This document shows, in pieces, positions 28,624 to 37,978 of a stretch of 64,000 nucleotides of DNA. The notes under the pieces are model-generated. The model worked only from the letters and a program-made list of their open reading frames with translations. It made no database searches and was not told the DNA's origin. The translations under genes were made by a program, and so were the position numbers. The DNA is from Butyricimonas muris (GTDB taxonomy: Bacteria > Bacteroidota > Bacteroidia > Bacteroidales > Marinifilaceae). The first letter of the stretch is position 1. The number at the start of each line of letters is the position of its first letter. The stretch lies in NCBI RefSeq assembly GCF_046365375.1, contig NZ_JBKEIT010000014.1:96321-160320 (forward strand). Direction: 5' to 3'.

Positions 28624-29733
28624 CTATTCAGATTCAGCATTCAACAACTCTTGCACTTTCTTACGCAACACATTTCGATGCAATTCTTTAGCCGCGAACT
28701 TACCCTCTCTGTCCAGAACCACCAGATAAGGTATCCCCTCAATTCCCAAATCTGTACGGATACCATCTTTTTTATAACCGCACGGATTCCGGTAACTCTT
28801 CCACGGGAGCTGTTCTTCCCGACAGGCTTTCAACCATTTCTCTCTAGAATCATCCATGGAAATACTCACGACACGTAACCCCATATGAGCGAAATCTTTA
28901 TACAATCGCCGCAAACTTTTCATCTCACTCCGGCAAGGTCCACACCACGATGCCCAACAATCAATAACCGTAATGTATCCTTTCAAAGAATCCAGTCGAA
29001 TTGTATCACCCGCTTCATTCTCCAAAAGATAATCCGGGAAATCTTGACCGATAGCACTCACGGAAACTCTTTCCAACTTGTCTTTTAAAGTTTTCCCGAT
29101 ACTCAACTGCTGTATTTCCGGCGACAGCAAATCATACATCTCTTTTCCCCACTCGTAATGCGACTTCATTTCTTCGCTGACTAAATAAGCGGCATACACG
29201 TTATCGGAATACTTTTTCACCAAATCACGAGCAATAGAAAAACGTAAATCATCAAACCACAACCTCTCAGACATCAAACTATCGAGCAACACCTGATCGT
29301 TCCTCGTGGAAGCCTGAAAAATACTTAACCCGGAGGCATTCTCTTCTACCACCTTATCGTAAAGGTCATTAAATGTCGCCAAACACGCTTTTCTTACCTC
29401 GTTGGCTCTCGAGCCTCTTAAACTATCACCACGAATTCCCTGCTGCGAAGAAACGGTTATACTCATCTCATTCCCATCTAAAAACAGATCTGCTTGCCGT
29501 TCGTTGATTTTCAAACGATATAACCCGGGCTCCTGAAGAATCCCTTCAAAAGCATATTGCCCGTCTACCAATTTTCCCGAATACAGCACTCTCGAGTTCT
29601 CCCCGGTAACAGCCAGAGTAACCTGTCCCGTATCCACGTCAGTAACATTTACTTTTAACCGGAACGATTTTCCTTCTTGAGAGGAACACCCCATCATTCC
29701 GGTCAATAACACGAATAAAACAAGTACTTTCAT
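28624..29733 (-). CDS. TlpA-like thioredoxin lipoprotein with DUF4369-like N-terminus (locus 2)
   Basis: This is a periplasmic or surface redox lipoprotein. The lipobox is LLTGMMGCSSQEGK, from ATG 29733. A GTG at 29745 overlaps the preceding stop by 3 bases (GTGA) and is the other possible start. The N-terminal beta domain (about 25-115) resembles DUF4369, then a helical linker, then a thioredoxin fold with DCWASWCGPCRSEMKSL and a cis-proline GIEGIPYLVVLDREGK. Proteins of this type keep cysteines of surface or secreted proteins reduced or reshuffled. It is coupled to the metallopeptidase-like gene upstream and corresponds to the TlpA-like gene of locus 1. Confidence 0.88.
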   Translation of the reverse strand: MKVLVLFVLLTGMMGCSSQEGKSFRLKVNVTDVDTGQVTLAVTGENSRVLYSGKLVDGQYAFEGILQEPGLYRLKINERQADLFLDGNEMSITVSSQQGIRGDSLRGSRANEVRKACLATFNDLYDKVVEENASGLSIFQASTRNDQVLLDSLMSERLWFDDLRFSIARDLVKKYSDNVYAAYLVSEEMKSHYEWGKEMYDLLSPEIQQLSIGKTLKDKLERVSVSAIGQDFPDYLLENEAGDTIRLDSLKGYITVIDCWASWCGPCRSEMKSLRRLYKDFAHMGLRVVSISMDDSREKWLKACREEQLPWKSYRNPCGYKKDGIRTDLGIEGIPYLVVLDREGKFAAKELHRNVLRKKVQELLNAESE

Positions 29734-29741
29734 TTTTTTAT

Positions 29742-30674
29742 TCACTTTCTCGCAGCCAAATCCTCTTTAACCGAAGCGACCAACTTTTTCATATACTCAT
29801 ATTTACTCAATATGATTGAATGCTCGGCATGAGTCTTTTGAAAGTTTACCTCATCATCTTTCAACACCTCCATAACAAAATCAAGTACATCCGCAGATTC
29901 TGTCGGGCAGACATAAGCTTCCCCCCAATATGAAGAAGGAGTAGAACTTAAAAAACCATATTCTTCTTTAGATTTCCAAGCAAATGTCGCACCCCATAAA
30001 GAATTTCGAATATCTTGACGGTGCATAGCTTTTAACTCTCCATTCAAATTAAAATTATCCGAAAGCCTATAAAAATCTTCCAACTGCTCCGGATAACTAT
30101 TCACTAAAGCATGCGCCCATTCAGACCCCCGAACTCTCAAACCAAAAGCTTCTTTATCTTCCCGTGTCATATCCTTTAATTCTGCGATACGAGAGATTGC
30201 CGCTCCCGACATTCCATAATAAAGATCTACCGGCTCATCACTAAGTATCATATCTTCCACAAGCAAAAAGCATCTAGGTTTCATACCTGCTTGCTGGAAA
30301 GGAATAACATACTCTTCCAAAAACTTCACACCCTCCAGTATATCTTGACGCTGTTTCGAAAGAGTGTATTTCAAACTGGTCACATCTTCCTCTATAGAGT
30401 AACCTAACATCATGGTCTTATAATAAATAATCGAATCCCCGTTCGCATCCAAGCCTCTATACTCCTTTCCGATCGTGTCATTATAATAAACAGGCATTTG
30501 GTATTTACTATAAATTTCATAAATCAAATGATCCAATTCATCATTGGGATTATCCTTTATCACGTACCAATCCACATCCACGTTTGACGGAGATAACGTA
30601 CTATTTTCATCATCATGACAACTTGCCAAAGCAAACAATGACAACAATAATATTCCAATTAAATTTTTCATCAT
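29742..30674 (-). CDS. Metallopeptidase-like surface lipoprotein (locus 2), HExxH degenerated
   Basis: Lipobox FALASCHDDEN. The place after susD, the size (310 residues) and the layout match the gene at 10995-11921, although sequence identity looks low. In the centre, where the putative zinc-binding metallopeptidase family carries HExxH, this protein reads GSEWAHALVNSYPEQLEDFY: the first histidine is replaced by serine and the glutamate and last histidine are kept. Zinc binding and activity are therefore doubtful. The start is ATG 30674, with a second ATG right after it. It lies 18 bases from susD and is coupled to the TlpA-like gene downstream. The family call is moderately sure. Confidence 0.68.
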   Translation of the reverse strand: MMKNLIGILLLSLFALASCHDDENSTLSPSNVDVDWYVIKDNPNDELDHLIYEIYSKYQMPVYYNDTIGKEYRGLDANGDSIIYYKTMMLGYSIEEDVTSLKYTLSKQRQDILEGVKFLEEYVIPFQQAGMKPRCFLLVEDMILSDEPVDLYYGMSGAAISRIAELKDMTREDKEAFGLRVRGSEWAHALVNSYPEQLEDFYRLSDNFNLNGELKAMHRQDIRNSLWGATFAWKSKEEYGFLSSTPSSYWGEAYVCPTESADVLDFVMEVLKDDEVNFQKTHAEHSIILSKYEYMKKLVASVKEDLAARK

Positions 30675-30692
30675 CAATCACTTTTTCGATTA

Positions 30693-32186
30693 CTATTCAT
30701 ATTCCACATACACGGGAGCAGGTCTTTCATTATTTACCATATTACCATCCGTAAACTGTAATTCATACGTAGGGATTGGCAAAACCCACCCACCGTTAGG
30801 ATAGGCTTCCAGTTCATAATATCCATATGCTATACCAGAATCCTTAACGCGTACCTCATGTCTTATCGGCTTTGTTTCCGGGTATTTGGGACTCACTGAA
30901 TAACGACGCAAATCGAACCAACGATGTCCCTCGAAACACAATTCCAAACGACGCTCATTCCAGATGAAATTCACCAAATCTTTCCCCGTTTTTGTTGCAA
31001 TATCCGGCACACCACCAGCGCGATAACGAGTTGCTAGAAAAGAATGCATAACCTCTCTCGCACCCTTATCATCATCCAACATCGCTAACGCCTCAGCCTT
31101 ATTCAAACAAACCTCCGCGTACCGCACCAAGTTACAATCAGACACTCCTCCATCCGACCATTTTTTAAATTTCGAAGGGTAATTCCCGTAGGAATTAATC
31201 TCAATCCCAAATTGATAACGCAAATCATTTGCTTGATTAGAAAAAGCATCTTCCAAATCGGCAGACATCGCATACGTCGGCTTCGAATTCCATCCCACCA
31301 TAGCATTTAAACGATATTCTCCCATGGAAAAAATCGTTTCCGGAGATTTGGAAGAAAGCATGCTGGAACCCGATGCCAATGCATTCAAGTCCTGTAAACG
31401 ATAAGCTGCCTGCATAATGGTATCGCATTGTTTATCACACTTTTCCCATTCTCCCATGTAAAGATACACCCTGCTCAACAAAGCTCTAGCCGCCGATTCA
31501 TTAGCCCGATAAACCGAAGGTTGCACGACACCTTTTAAATTCGAGATAGCCTCTGATAAATCCTCCACCATCAAACCATAAACCTCTGCCACCGGATCAC
31601 GGACAAAATCTTTGTCTTCCACCTCCGCGCTCACTTTAATAGGAACACCCAAATCCGTGGCGGCACTCCCCGCCACATAAGGTTCGGCATACAAATTCAC
31701 CAACCAGAAATAGTAAGTAGCTCTCAAAAACAAGGCTTCCCCCTTAACCCGATGGTAGTCCGCACCGGCATCCTGAAAGGCTTCCACCTCATCCAATATC
31801 ACGTTCAAAGAAGCTATATGCTCGTACAACCCACTCCACACTTCGTCATTCTCAACAGTTCCATTTTCACTCGTACTCGGTAACTTCAACCACTCGTAAT
31901 ACCCCAGATAAAGCGCATTCCCCATACTTCCCCAATAACTTGGTCTAGATGATAACTGCACATCATCATCCATCAAGTGAATCCACGAAGCTATCGTTGT
32001 TTCACCTTCATCTTCGTATTGACCTGTTTCTCGAGAGATCATGTAACCGTCTCCTACCAGCAACTCGCTTAAATCCGAAATTGAATTTACATATTGCAAA
32101 TCTCTAGGATACTCTTCTAAAAAATCCCCACAAGCCACTAACAGTACACTCCACAGAATACCAAATATATTTATTATCTTTTTCAT
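30693..32186 (-). CDS. SusD/RagB-family substrate-binding lipoprotein (locus 2)
   Basis: This is a surface lipoprotein partner of the SusC gene 10 bases upstream. Lipobox SVLLVACGDFLEEYP. The N-terminal block ISDLSELLVGDGYM, the YYFWLVNLYAEPYV helix and the C-terminal signature ERRLELCFEGHRWFDLRRYS are the family marks. At 497 residues it has the same size as its counterpart in locus 1, with about the same domain spacing. Substrate unknown. Confidence 0.95.
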   Translation of the reverse strand: MKKIINIFGILWSVLLVACGDFLEEYPRDLQYVNSISDLSELLVGDGYMISRETGQYEDEGETTIASWIHLMDDDVQLSSRPSYWGSMGNALYLGYYEWLKLPSTSENGTVENDEVWSGLYEHIASLNVILDEVEAFQDAGADYHRVKGEALFLRATYYFWLVNLYAEPYVAGSAATDLGVPIKVSAEVEDKDFVRDPVAEVYGLMVEDLSEAISNLKGVVQPSVYRANESAARALLSRVYLYMGEWEKCDKQCDTIMQAAYRLQDLNALASGSSMLSSKSPETIFSMGEYRLNAMVGWNSKPTYAMSADLEDAFSNQANDLRYQFGIEINSYGNYPSKFKKWSDGGVSDCNLVRYAEVCLNKAEALAMLDDDKGAREVMHSFLATRYRAGGVPDIATKTGKDLVNFIWNERRLELCFEGHRWFDLRRYSVSPKYPETKPIRHEVRVKDSGIAYGYYELEAYPNGGWVLPIPTYELQFTDGNMVNNERPAPVYVEYE

Positions 32187-32196
32187 ACGCTACAAT

Positions 32197-35100
32197 TTAA
32201 AACGTTACATTTAAATTCATTGAAAAAGTCGGACAAAGCGACATATTAATCGACGGGGCAGAACCCGATTGAACAGCTGGATCCTGTCCCTTTAACTTCT
32301 TGTCACAAATCATAAATAAGTTCGTGCAAGAGAAACCGATATACGCCGACTTCATATACATTTTCTTCGCGAAAGCCTCCGGGACATTGTAACGTAATGA
32401 CAAAGATTGCAACTTGAGATAATCACCGCTAACCACCCGAATATTGGAATTATCCCACATATTCCACAGGTTCTTCCCGAAATTATAAGGTTTTTCCACG
32501 CACCACATTCCCATCGTCTGTCCAAACCTTGCACCGGAAACGATACCCGGAATCGTCGTTTTGCGTTCATCACCGGGATATCTCCAACGATTTATAAACT
32601 CTTTCCTCGCGTTCGCTGTTGGCTGGGGAGCTATCGTTCCGTAAGTAGTTTCCAAATCCGGGTACATCTTTAACAAACGAACTTTAGAACCCAAACTATA
32701 AGCCAGATTAAACGATAAAGTAAATCGACGATAAGTAAAACTATTGGTCAATCCACCCTGAATAACGGGCACACGAGTACCGGAATGTTCTAACACGGTG
32801 GTAAACACATCATCACGATCCATTGCATCGTACAAAGCCCCCCTATCCAACACAACATTTCCCTCCTCGTCATAATCATACTGGTCTACATCATAAAACA
32901 TCGGACACCCGTCAGTCGGATCCAACCCTTTAAACTTGTACGAATAGAAAGTATTCAAGGGACGTCCCACGATTTGGGCACTACCGTTCAAGTAATCTTC
33001 ATAAGTATACCGGTCATGCATGGATTTATCTTTCACCTTCCGTCCTTTCGTCAACTGATTCAATACCTGCCCCAACTGAGGATCAAAAATCCACCGGAAA
33101 CCATTAGGATTCTCCGCGGAAAGCGTGTTCACGGGAATAACTCTCAACGAGAACTCGAATCCCTTATTTTCCAAGGTTCCCTTGTTCAGCACGTAATCTT
33201 CTCGCCCGTTAACACGTGAAATTGTTTTCGTCAAGAATGTGTCATTCGTCTTCTTATAATAATAACTTACACTGGCAGATAATCTTCCTTTAAATAAATC
33301 AAAATCCAACTGCACATTGGTAGAAGCCGTTTTTTCCCATTTCAACGAGGGATTCGGGAACGTCTCAACAAAAGAAGCGTATTCACCCAAAGTAGAATTC
33401 ATATCTCCCTTGCGTATAACCAACTTCGAACTTTCGGACTCTAACATATTTCCTTGATAACCAAAAGAAGCACGTAAAGATAAACTTCCCAACCAATTTA
33501 CATCCTCGAACAAATCATTCTTAATATTCCAACGTCCGGATACAGACCATATAGGAGTAATTTTATCATTCGCCTTCGTTCCGAATTTATTAGACGTATC
33601 AAAACGCATATTCGCGTTAAACATATACAGCCCTTTGTAATCGTATGACAATGATGCGTAACCGGAAACCAAATTCGTTTTGGAATCAGAAAACACACCT
33701 CTAGCCTCACTCGTTTGACTCCATCTACGGAACGCTTGATAATAAGCCAAATCTATCTCCGCTACCAACAGACCTCGCTCCGGAGTATATCCCCTATACG
33801 TTTTACGCGCACTCGTGTAATGACTGGAAGAAGCCTCCGCACCGACTGTAGCCACAATCTGATGATTCCTCTCCGTATCCAAATACTTGTTGAAATCCAA
33901 CTGGGCACGCAAAGTCCAAGACTCACTGTCGGAATTTTCTTTCTTCAACTCTCCTCCCACCGGACACTCGTTCACCTGATCCTCGTCTTTATCGGGATCT
34001 TTAAGTAAACTATCCGTCTGTCTTAACTTTCTCACGTAAAAAGACTCCTGACCATACCAAGTATCCACGTCCGTCGAAGAAGTGGAATACGAGAATGTCA
34101 AACCTAATTTCAAAGGCTCAATCATACGCCAATCAACAGTAGCGTTCACACTCATACTCTTGGAATCTACATCATAAGAGCTATTATTCATCTCATTAAT
34201 AATACTATATGGACACCAATCATTAGAATAACCTCTACGTTTATAAAACCACAAACTTCCATCTTCATTAAAAGCGGGAAGAGCTCGGCTCGTGTTATAT
34301 GCATATCCCAACACATTTACCTCGGAAGGAGTATAAGAGCGATCGGACACATTTCCATTCATACCAAAACGCAAAGTCACGTTATTCAAATTAGCCGTCA
34401 GATTCACACTTGTCGTGTAATTCTTCATTCCTTCCCCTTTCGTCGTTCCTTGGCTATCATTATATCCCAAAGAAGCGTAATATTTTAACGAAGACGATCC
34501 CCCGGAAATACCCAAAGTATGCCTATGAGACCAAGAATTCTGCAACAGCAAATCCAACCAATCCGTGTTCATCGACTCGTATCTGCCTACCTCTTTTTGG
34601 AACTGATTGAAATCAATCTTGTCATTCCAATAATCACGTAAAGCCCCCTCGTATCCGACCCACGAGTCAACCGTGTTATATACAATTCCTTTCTCTACCA
34701 ATTCCCTCGACAAAGCGATTCTCTCCTTCGAATTCATCATATTCACACTTTTATCCCCGTAATGCGGACGACGCGTAAAAGTTCCCGCTACTGAATAATT
34801 AATCGTCGGGGGACCCTCCTTACCCTTTTTAGTCGTGATCACGATAACACCGTTTGCCGCACGAGCACCGTAAATAGCGGTAGCCGAAGCATCTTTCAAA
34901 ACATCTATCTGCTCAATATCCTCCGGGTTCAATCCGGAAATCGCATTACCCAACAAATTCACGAAATCCAAATCATTAAGCTGCGAGGGATCAATATCCA
35001 CCGGATCCTGTTGAATAATTCCGTCTACCACCCAAACAGGTTCCTGATTCCCTAAAATAGTAGAAGTCCCCCGGATTCTCAAACGTGGAACAGCACCCAC

Positions 35101-35904
35101 TTGTCCCGAATTCTGCATAAAAATCATTCCCGGCACATGCCCTTCCAACATCTGGTCGATACTATTCAATCCCGGCACGATAATATCCTCCGCCTTGATC
35201 GAAGTCACGGCACTTGTCAGTTTCCGCTTGTCAATCGTCTGATACCCCGTACTCACGACAACCACCTCATCCAAGGCTACCTCCGATTCCTTCATCACCA
35301 CGTTAATCGTATCCTTACCCGTGTAAGCTACTTCACGATTCTCCATTCCCACGAAAGAAAACAACAAGGTAAACTTTTCCATCGCCGGCAAATTCAAGAC
35401 ATACCGTCCCTCCACGTTCGTCACCGTTCCGAGCGTTAAACCCTTCACCAGCACTGTCACACCCGGAAGAGGAAGTTTCTTCTCGTCCGTTACCCTACCC
35501 ACGATACGGATACTTTTCTTTTGTTCATCATCCGCGACTTTCACCTCACGCTTCACCACGATAATATTCCCCCTGAAATTGTAGACCAAATCCGTCCCTT
35601 CAAAAATTCGCTTCAACACGCTCTCCACTGTTTCACTCTCCACCTTGATTGATAACCTCCCCAATTGGTTTGTCTGCTCCGTGTTAAACAGGAAATGTAA
35701 ATCCGTCTGTCGTTGAATCTCATCAAACAACATTTTCACCGTTACATTTTTCATGTCCAAACTCACTCTCTCCTGTTGGGCAAAACTACTTGCCGAAAGA
35801 GAAAATGTAAATCCAATCATTAAAACGAGAAACACTCTCATAATTTTCCAAAATTTGTGTCCACATCCCCGTAAGAATGGCGGACAATTTCCATTTTTTT
35901 GCAT
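32197..35904 (-). CDS. SusC/RagA-family TonB-dependent transporter with STN signalling domain (locus 2)
   Basis: This is an outer-membrane importer of 1235 residues. The signal peptide ends near SLSASSFAQQERVSL. The STN domain (about 50-120) contains VTVKMLFDEIQRQTDLHFLF, the carboxypeptidase-D-like domain GRVTDEKKLPLPGVTVLV, and the plug has RLRIRGTSTILGNQEPVWVV. The barrel ends in SMNLNVTF. Plug and early barrel are very like locus 1 (for example DASATAIYGxxAANGVIVIT), so the two loci are paralogous. The start at 35904 is supported by the shared ATGCAAAAAAAT leader. The STN domain fits control through the FecR protein encoded upstream. Confidence 0.95.
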   Translation of the reverse strand: MQKNGNCPPFLRGCGHKFWKIMRVFLVLMIGFTFSLSASSFAQQERVSLDMKNVTVKMLFDEIQRQTDLHFLFNTEQTNQLGRLSIKVESETVESVLKRIFEGTDLVYNFRGNIIVVKREVKVADDEQKKSIRIVGRVTDEKKLPLPGVTVLVKGLTLGTVTNVEGRYVLNLPAMEKFTLLFSFVGMENREVAYTGKDTINVVMKESEVALDEVVVVSTGYQTIDKRKLTSAVTSIKAEDIIVPGLNSIDQMLEGHVPGMIFMQNSGQVGAVPRLRIRGTSTILGNQEPVWVVDGIIQQDPVDIDPSQLNDLDFVNLLGNAISGLNPEDIEQIDVLKDASATAIYGARAANGVIVITTKKGKEGPPTINYSVAGTFTRRPHYGDKSVNMMNSKERIALSRELVEKGIVYNTVDSWVGYEGALRDYWNDKIDFNQFQKEVGRYESMNTDWLDLLLQNSWSHRHTLGISGGSSSLKYYASLGYNDSQGTTKGEGMKNYTTSVNLTANLNNVTLRFGMNGNVSDRSYTPSEVNVLGYAYNTSRALPAFNEDGSLWFYKRRGYSNDWCPYSIINEMNNSSYDVDSKSMSVNATVDWRMIEPLKLGLTFSYSTSSTDVDTWYGQESFYVRKLRQTDSLLKDPDKDEDQVNECPVGGELKKENSDSESWTLRAQLDFNKYLDTERNHQIVATVGAEASSSHYTSARKTYRGYTPERGLLVAEIDLAYYQAFRRWSQTSEARGVFSDSKTNLVSGYASLSYDYKGLYMFNANMRFDTSNKFGTKANDKITPIWSVSGRWNIKNDLFEDVNWLGSLSLRASFGYQGNMLESESSKLVIRKGDMNSTLGEYASFVETFPNPSLKWEKTASTNVQLDFDLFKGRLSASVSYYYKKTNDTFLTKTISRVNGREDYVLNKGTLENKGFEFSLRVIPVNTLSAENPNGFRWIFDPQLGQVLNQLTKGRKVKDKSMHDRYTYEDYLNGSAQIVGRPLNTFYSYKFKGLDPTDGCPMFYDVDQYDYDEEGNVVLDRGALYDAMDRDDVFTTVLEHSGTRVPVIQGGLTNSFTYRRFTLSFNLAYSLGSKVRLLKMYPDLETTYGTIAPQPTANARKEFINRWRYPGDERKTTIPGIVSGARFGQTMGMWCVEKPYNFGKNLWNMWDNSNIRVVSGDYLKLQSLSLRYNVPEAFAKKMYMKSAYIGFSCTNLFMICDKKLKGQDPAVQSGSAPSINMSLCPTFSMNLNVTF

Positions 35905-35976
35905 ACATTTGTAGTTGAATAATTAACAATTATCAATAAGCTTCACGCCAATAAAGCTCAATGATGATTAAAACAC

Positions 35977-36003
35977 ACGGGAGGTGCTTCCAACGCCTTC
36001 CGT
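35977..36003 (-). promoter_or_regulatory. Leader hairpin with TGGAAG loop before susC (locus 2)
   Basis: On the minus strand the arms around TTGGAAG are ACGGAAGGCG and CACCTCCCGT, pairing with two A-C mismatches. It begins 6 bases past the fecR stop and ends 72 bases before susC. It corresponds to 17088-17115 in locus 1: the loop is kept and most stem bases differ but still pair. Confidence 0.6.
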
Positions 36004-36009
36004 TTTTTA

Positions 36010-37176
36010 TTATCGTGAAATCACTATTGTACGCCCCTTCACCGAGAACAACACACCAGTAGCCTCGGTTATAACATCAAAAATATTTTGTATCTCTTTA
36101 TACCTTCCCAGATACCCGGAAAAATGCAATTGCTTCACGGATTCCGTCTGATAGAATACTTCCACGTCATACCACAAAGAAAGAGTAGTCATGATATTCT
36201 CCAAAGTTTCATCCTCGAAAGCAAAAACACCTTTCACCCAAGCCAAATACTGCCGGGGATCCACCTGTCGAATCGCCATCGAACCGTCTTTCGGATCAAA
36301 ACAAGCAAGCTCTCCCGGCTTCAAAACACATTCATTCCCGGAACGGATAGCCTTTATCCCGACTTTTCCACTTTCCAAAACCGTTTGAATCCCTTCCGGT
36401 CGCCGTGTATTCACGTTAAACGAAGTCCCGTACACTTGCACCTGCACCTCGTCCGTCATCACGTAAAACGGTCGGGTAGAATCCGTTGCCACCTCAAAAT
36501 AAGCCTCCCCGGAAAGAAAAACCCGACGTTCATTCTCGTCAAATATCACCGGGTATCTCAAATCCGTGGCTGAATTTAACGTAACCCGGGTCCCGTCGGA
36601 TAAAGTTAAATGAAACTCCCCGCCCTTGGGAATTTGCAAGGTATTATATTTCAACTCAATTTTTTTCCCGTTCCCGCCGTCCTCGTACACCAAACCACCA
36701 TCCGTCCTGCGTACCCTTCTCCCCTCTTCCAACCTTATCTCACTTTCTTCGAGCTTGCCCAAAGACACTTTCACTCCATCGGAAAGAATCAACGTCGCCT
36801 TATTCATCCCGGGATAAATCACCCCGCCAATCTGCTGTGGATCCAAAGTAACATCTTTACCCGCCAGCCAAACCGCCAAACCGATCGCAACCGGTATAAC
36901 TACCGCCGCCACGTACTTCAATACACGTGTAAACAACTTAGATTTTCTCGCTTGAGTCCGATTCAAGAAACAACTCCACCCTTTTTCCATATCAATATCA
37001 CGAAATTCCGGAAATTCCGAAGCAAAACGATTATCCCGCAACATCTCCTTGAAAAAACACCGATTTTCTTCCCGTTCCTCCACCCACGATTCCAACACGG
37101 CCTTCTCCTCATCCGAAATCGAACCTGCCAAGTAAAGACGGATCAATCGAACAATATTTTCATTATACACATTCAT
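36010..37176 (-). CDS. FecR-family anti-sigma factor (locus 2)
   Basis: This is an inner-membrane regulator of the locus 2 sigma factor. N-terminal cytoplasmic helices (LAGSISDEEKAVLESWVEER), one transmembrane segment near residue 90 (YVAAVVIPVAIGLAVWLAG), the FecR domain with QIPKGGEFHLTLSDGTRVTL and LSGEAYFEVATDSTRPFYV, and a C-terminal DUF4974 domain (LSLWYDVEVFYQ, FSGYLGRYKEI). It has 388 residues, the same layout as the locus 1 protein. It is placed between sigma and susC. Confidence 0.95.
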   Translation of the reverse strand: MNVYNENIVRLIRLYLAGSISDEEKAVLESWVEEREENRCFFKEMLRDNRFASEFPEFRDIDMEKGWSCFLNRTQARKSKLFTRVLKYVAAVVIPVAIGLAVWLAGKDVTLDPQQIGGVIYPGMNKATLILSDGVKVSLGKLEESEIRLEEGRRVRRTDGGLVYEDGGNGKKIELKYNTLQIPKGGEFHLTLSDGTRVTLNSATDLRYPVIFDENERRVFLSGEAYFEVATDSTRPFYVMTDEVQVQVYGTSFNVNTRRPEGIQTVLESGKVGIKAIRSGNECVLKPGELACFDPKDGSMAIRQVDPRQYLAWVKGVFAFEDETLENIMTTLSLWYDVEVFYQTESVKQLHFSGYLGRYKEIQNIFDVITEATGVLFSVKGRTIVISR

Positions 37177-37295
37177 TATACATCTCTTTTTACTCCCTAT
37201 ACGACAAGAGTACCCAAAAGAGGTAAAAGAAAAATCACTTTTTTTACCGGAAAAACATCAACCAATTGATTTCAAGCAAGAAAAAAAAAAAAAAA

Positions 37296-37859
37296 TTAAA
37301 TCAACTTAAATAACAGAACCCAGAAAAACACATTCCCTAAACGCTCCTTCAAAAAACATACCGCATTTCTTTTATGCGCTTTCACGGTTTGAACAGACAA
37401 TGACAACAACTCGGCAATCTCGTCATTCTTTTTGCCTTTTAAATGCAACTCGAACACCTCCCGACAACGTTCAGGCAACTCACTAACAGCTATATACAAC
37501 TCCCGGTAAATTTCCTCCCTCATCAAGCCGAACTCACCATCTTCCCCCTCTTGTTGATTCTCCATCATGTAAACGACATACCGCTCCTCCACCGCCTTGT
37601 GTTTCAAATAATCCAAACACTTGTTATTCACTAAATCATATAAATACGCCCGAAATCCACGATAGGAATTAAACACCTTACTCCCCTCCCATATAGCGAT
37701 AAAAACCTCCTGCACGATATCTTCGGCAACCTCCCTCTGTTGTACCCGACGCATCGCATACAACACCATGTAGCTGTAGAATCGTTTAAACAACTCCCGG
37801 TAAGCCGAAACTTGCTTCACATTAATTTGCCGAATAAATTCTCCGTCAACATTACACAT
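37296..37859 (-). CDS. ECF RNA polymerase sigma factor (locus 2)
   Basis: Sigma-70 region 2 is in MRRVQQREVAEDIVQEVFIA and FRAYLYDLVNNKCLDYLKH. Region 4 is LPERCREVFELHLKGKKNDE with the helix-turn-helix EIAELLSLSVQTVKAHKR. It has 187 residues from the ATG at 37859. A TATTTTTG box on the minus strand at 37896-37889 is a fair -7 element for its own transcription, about 30 bases before the start. The terminator of the 80-residue upstream gene lies at 37929-37961, so the locus 2 operon probably starts here. Confidence 0.94.
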   Translation of the reverse strand: MCNVDGEFIRQINVKQVSAYRELFKRFYSYMVLYAMRRVQQREVAEDIVQEVFIAIWEGSKVFNSYRGFRAYLYDLVNNKCLDYLKHKAVEERYVVYMMENQQEGEDGEFGLMREEIYRELYIAVSELPERCREVFELHLKGKKNDEIAELLSLSVQTVKAHKRNAVCFLKERLGNVFFWVLLFKLI

Positions 37860-37928
37860 ACCAACAACTTATTCTGAATCAGTCCGTACAAAAATAATAC
37901 ATAATTCTATCTTTTTGAAGGGAAACTT

Positions 37929-37961
37929 AAAAAAAAGCATCCTCCCGATCATTACCGAGAG
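37929..37961 (-). terminator. Intrinsic terminator of the small acidic gene
   Basis: On the minus strand CTCTCGGT pairs with ATCGGGAG (two wobbles) around AATG, then GATGC and a run of eight T. It separates the 80-residue gene from the locus 2 sigma factor. Confidence 0.75.
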
Positions 37962-37978
37962 TATAACACCCGTGATTC

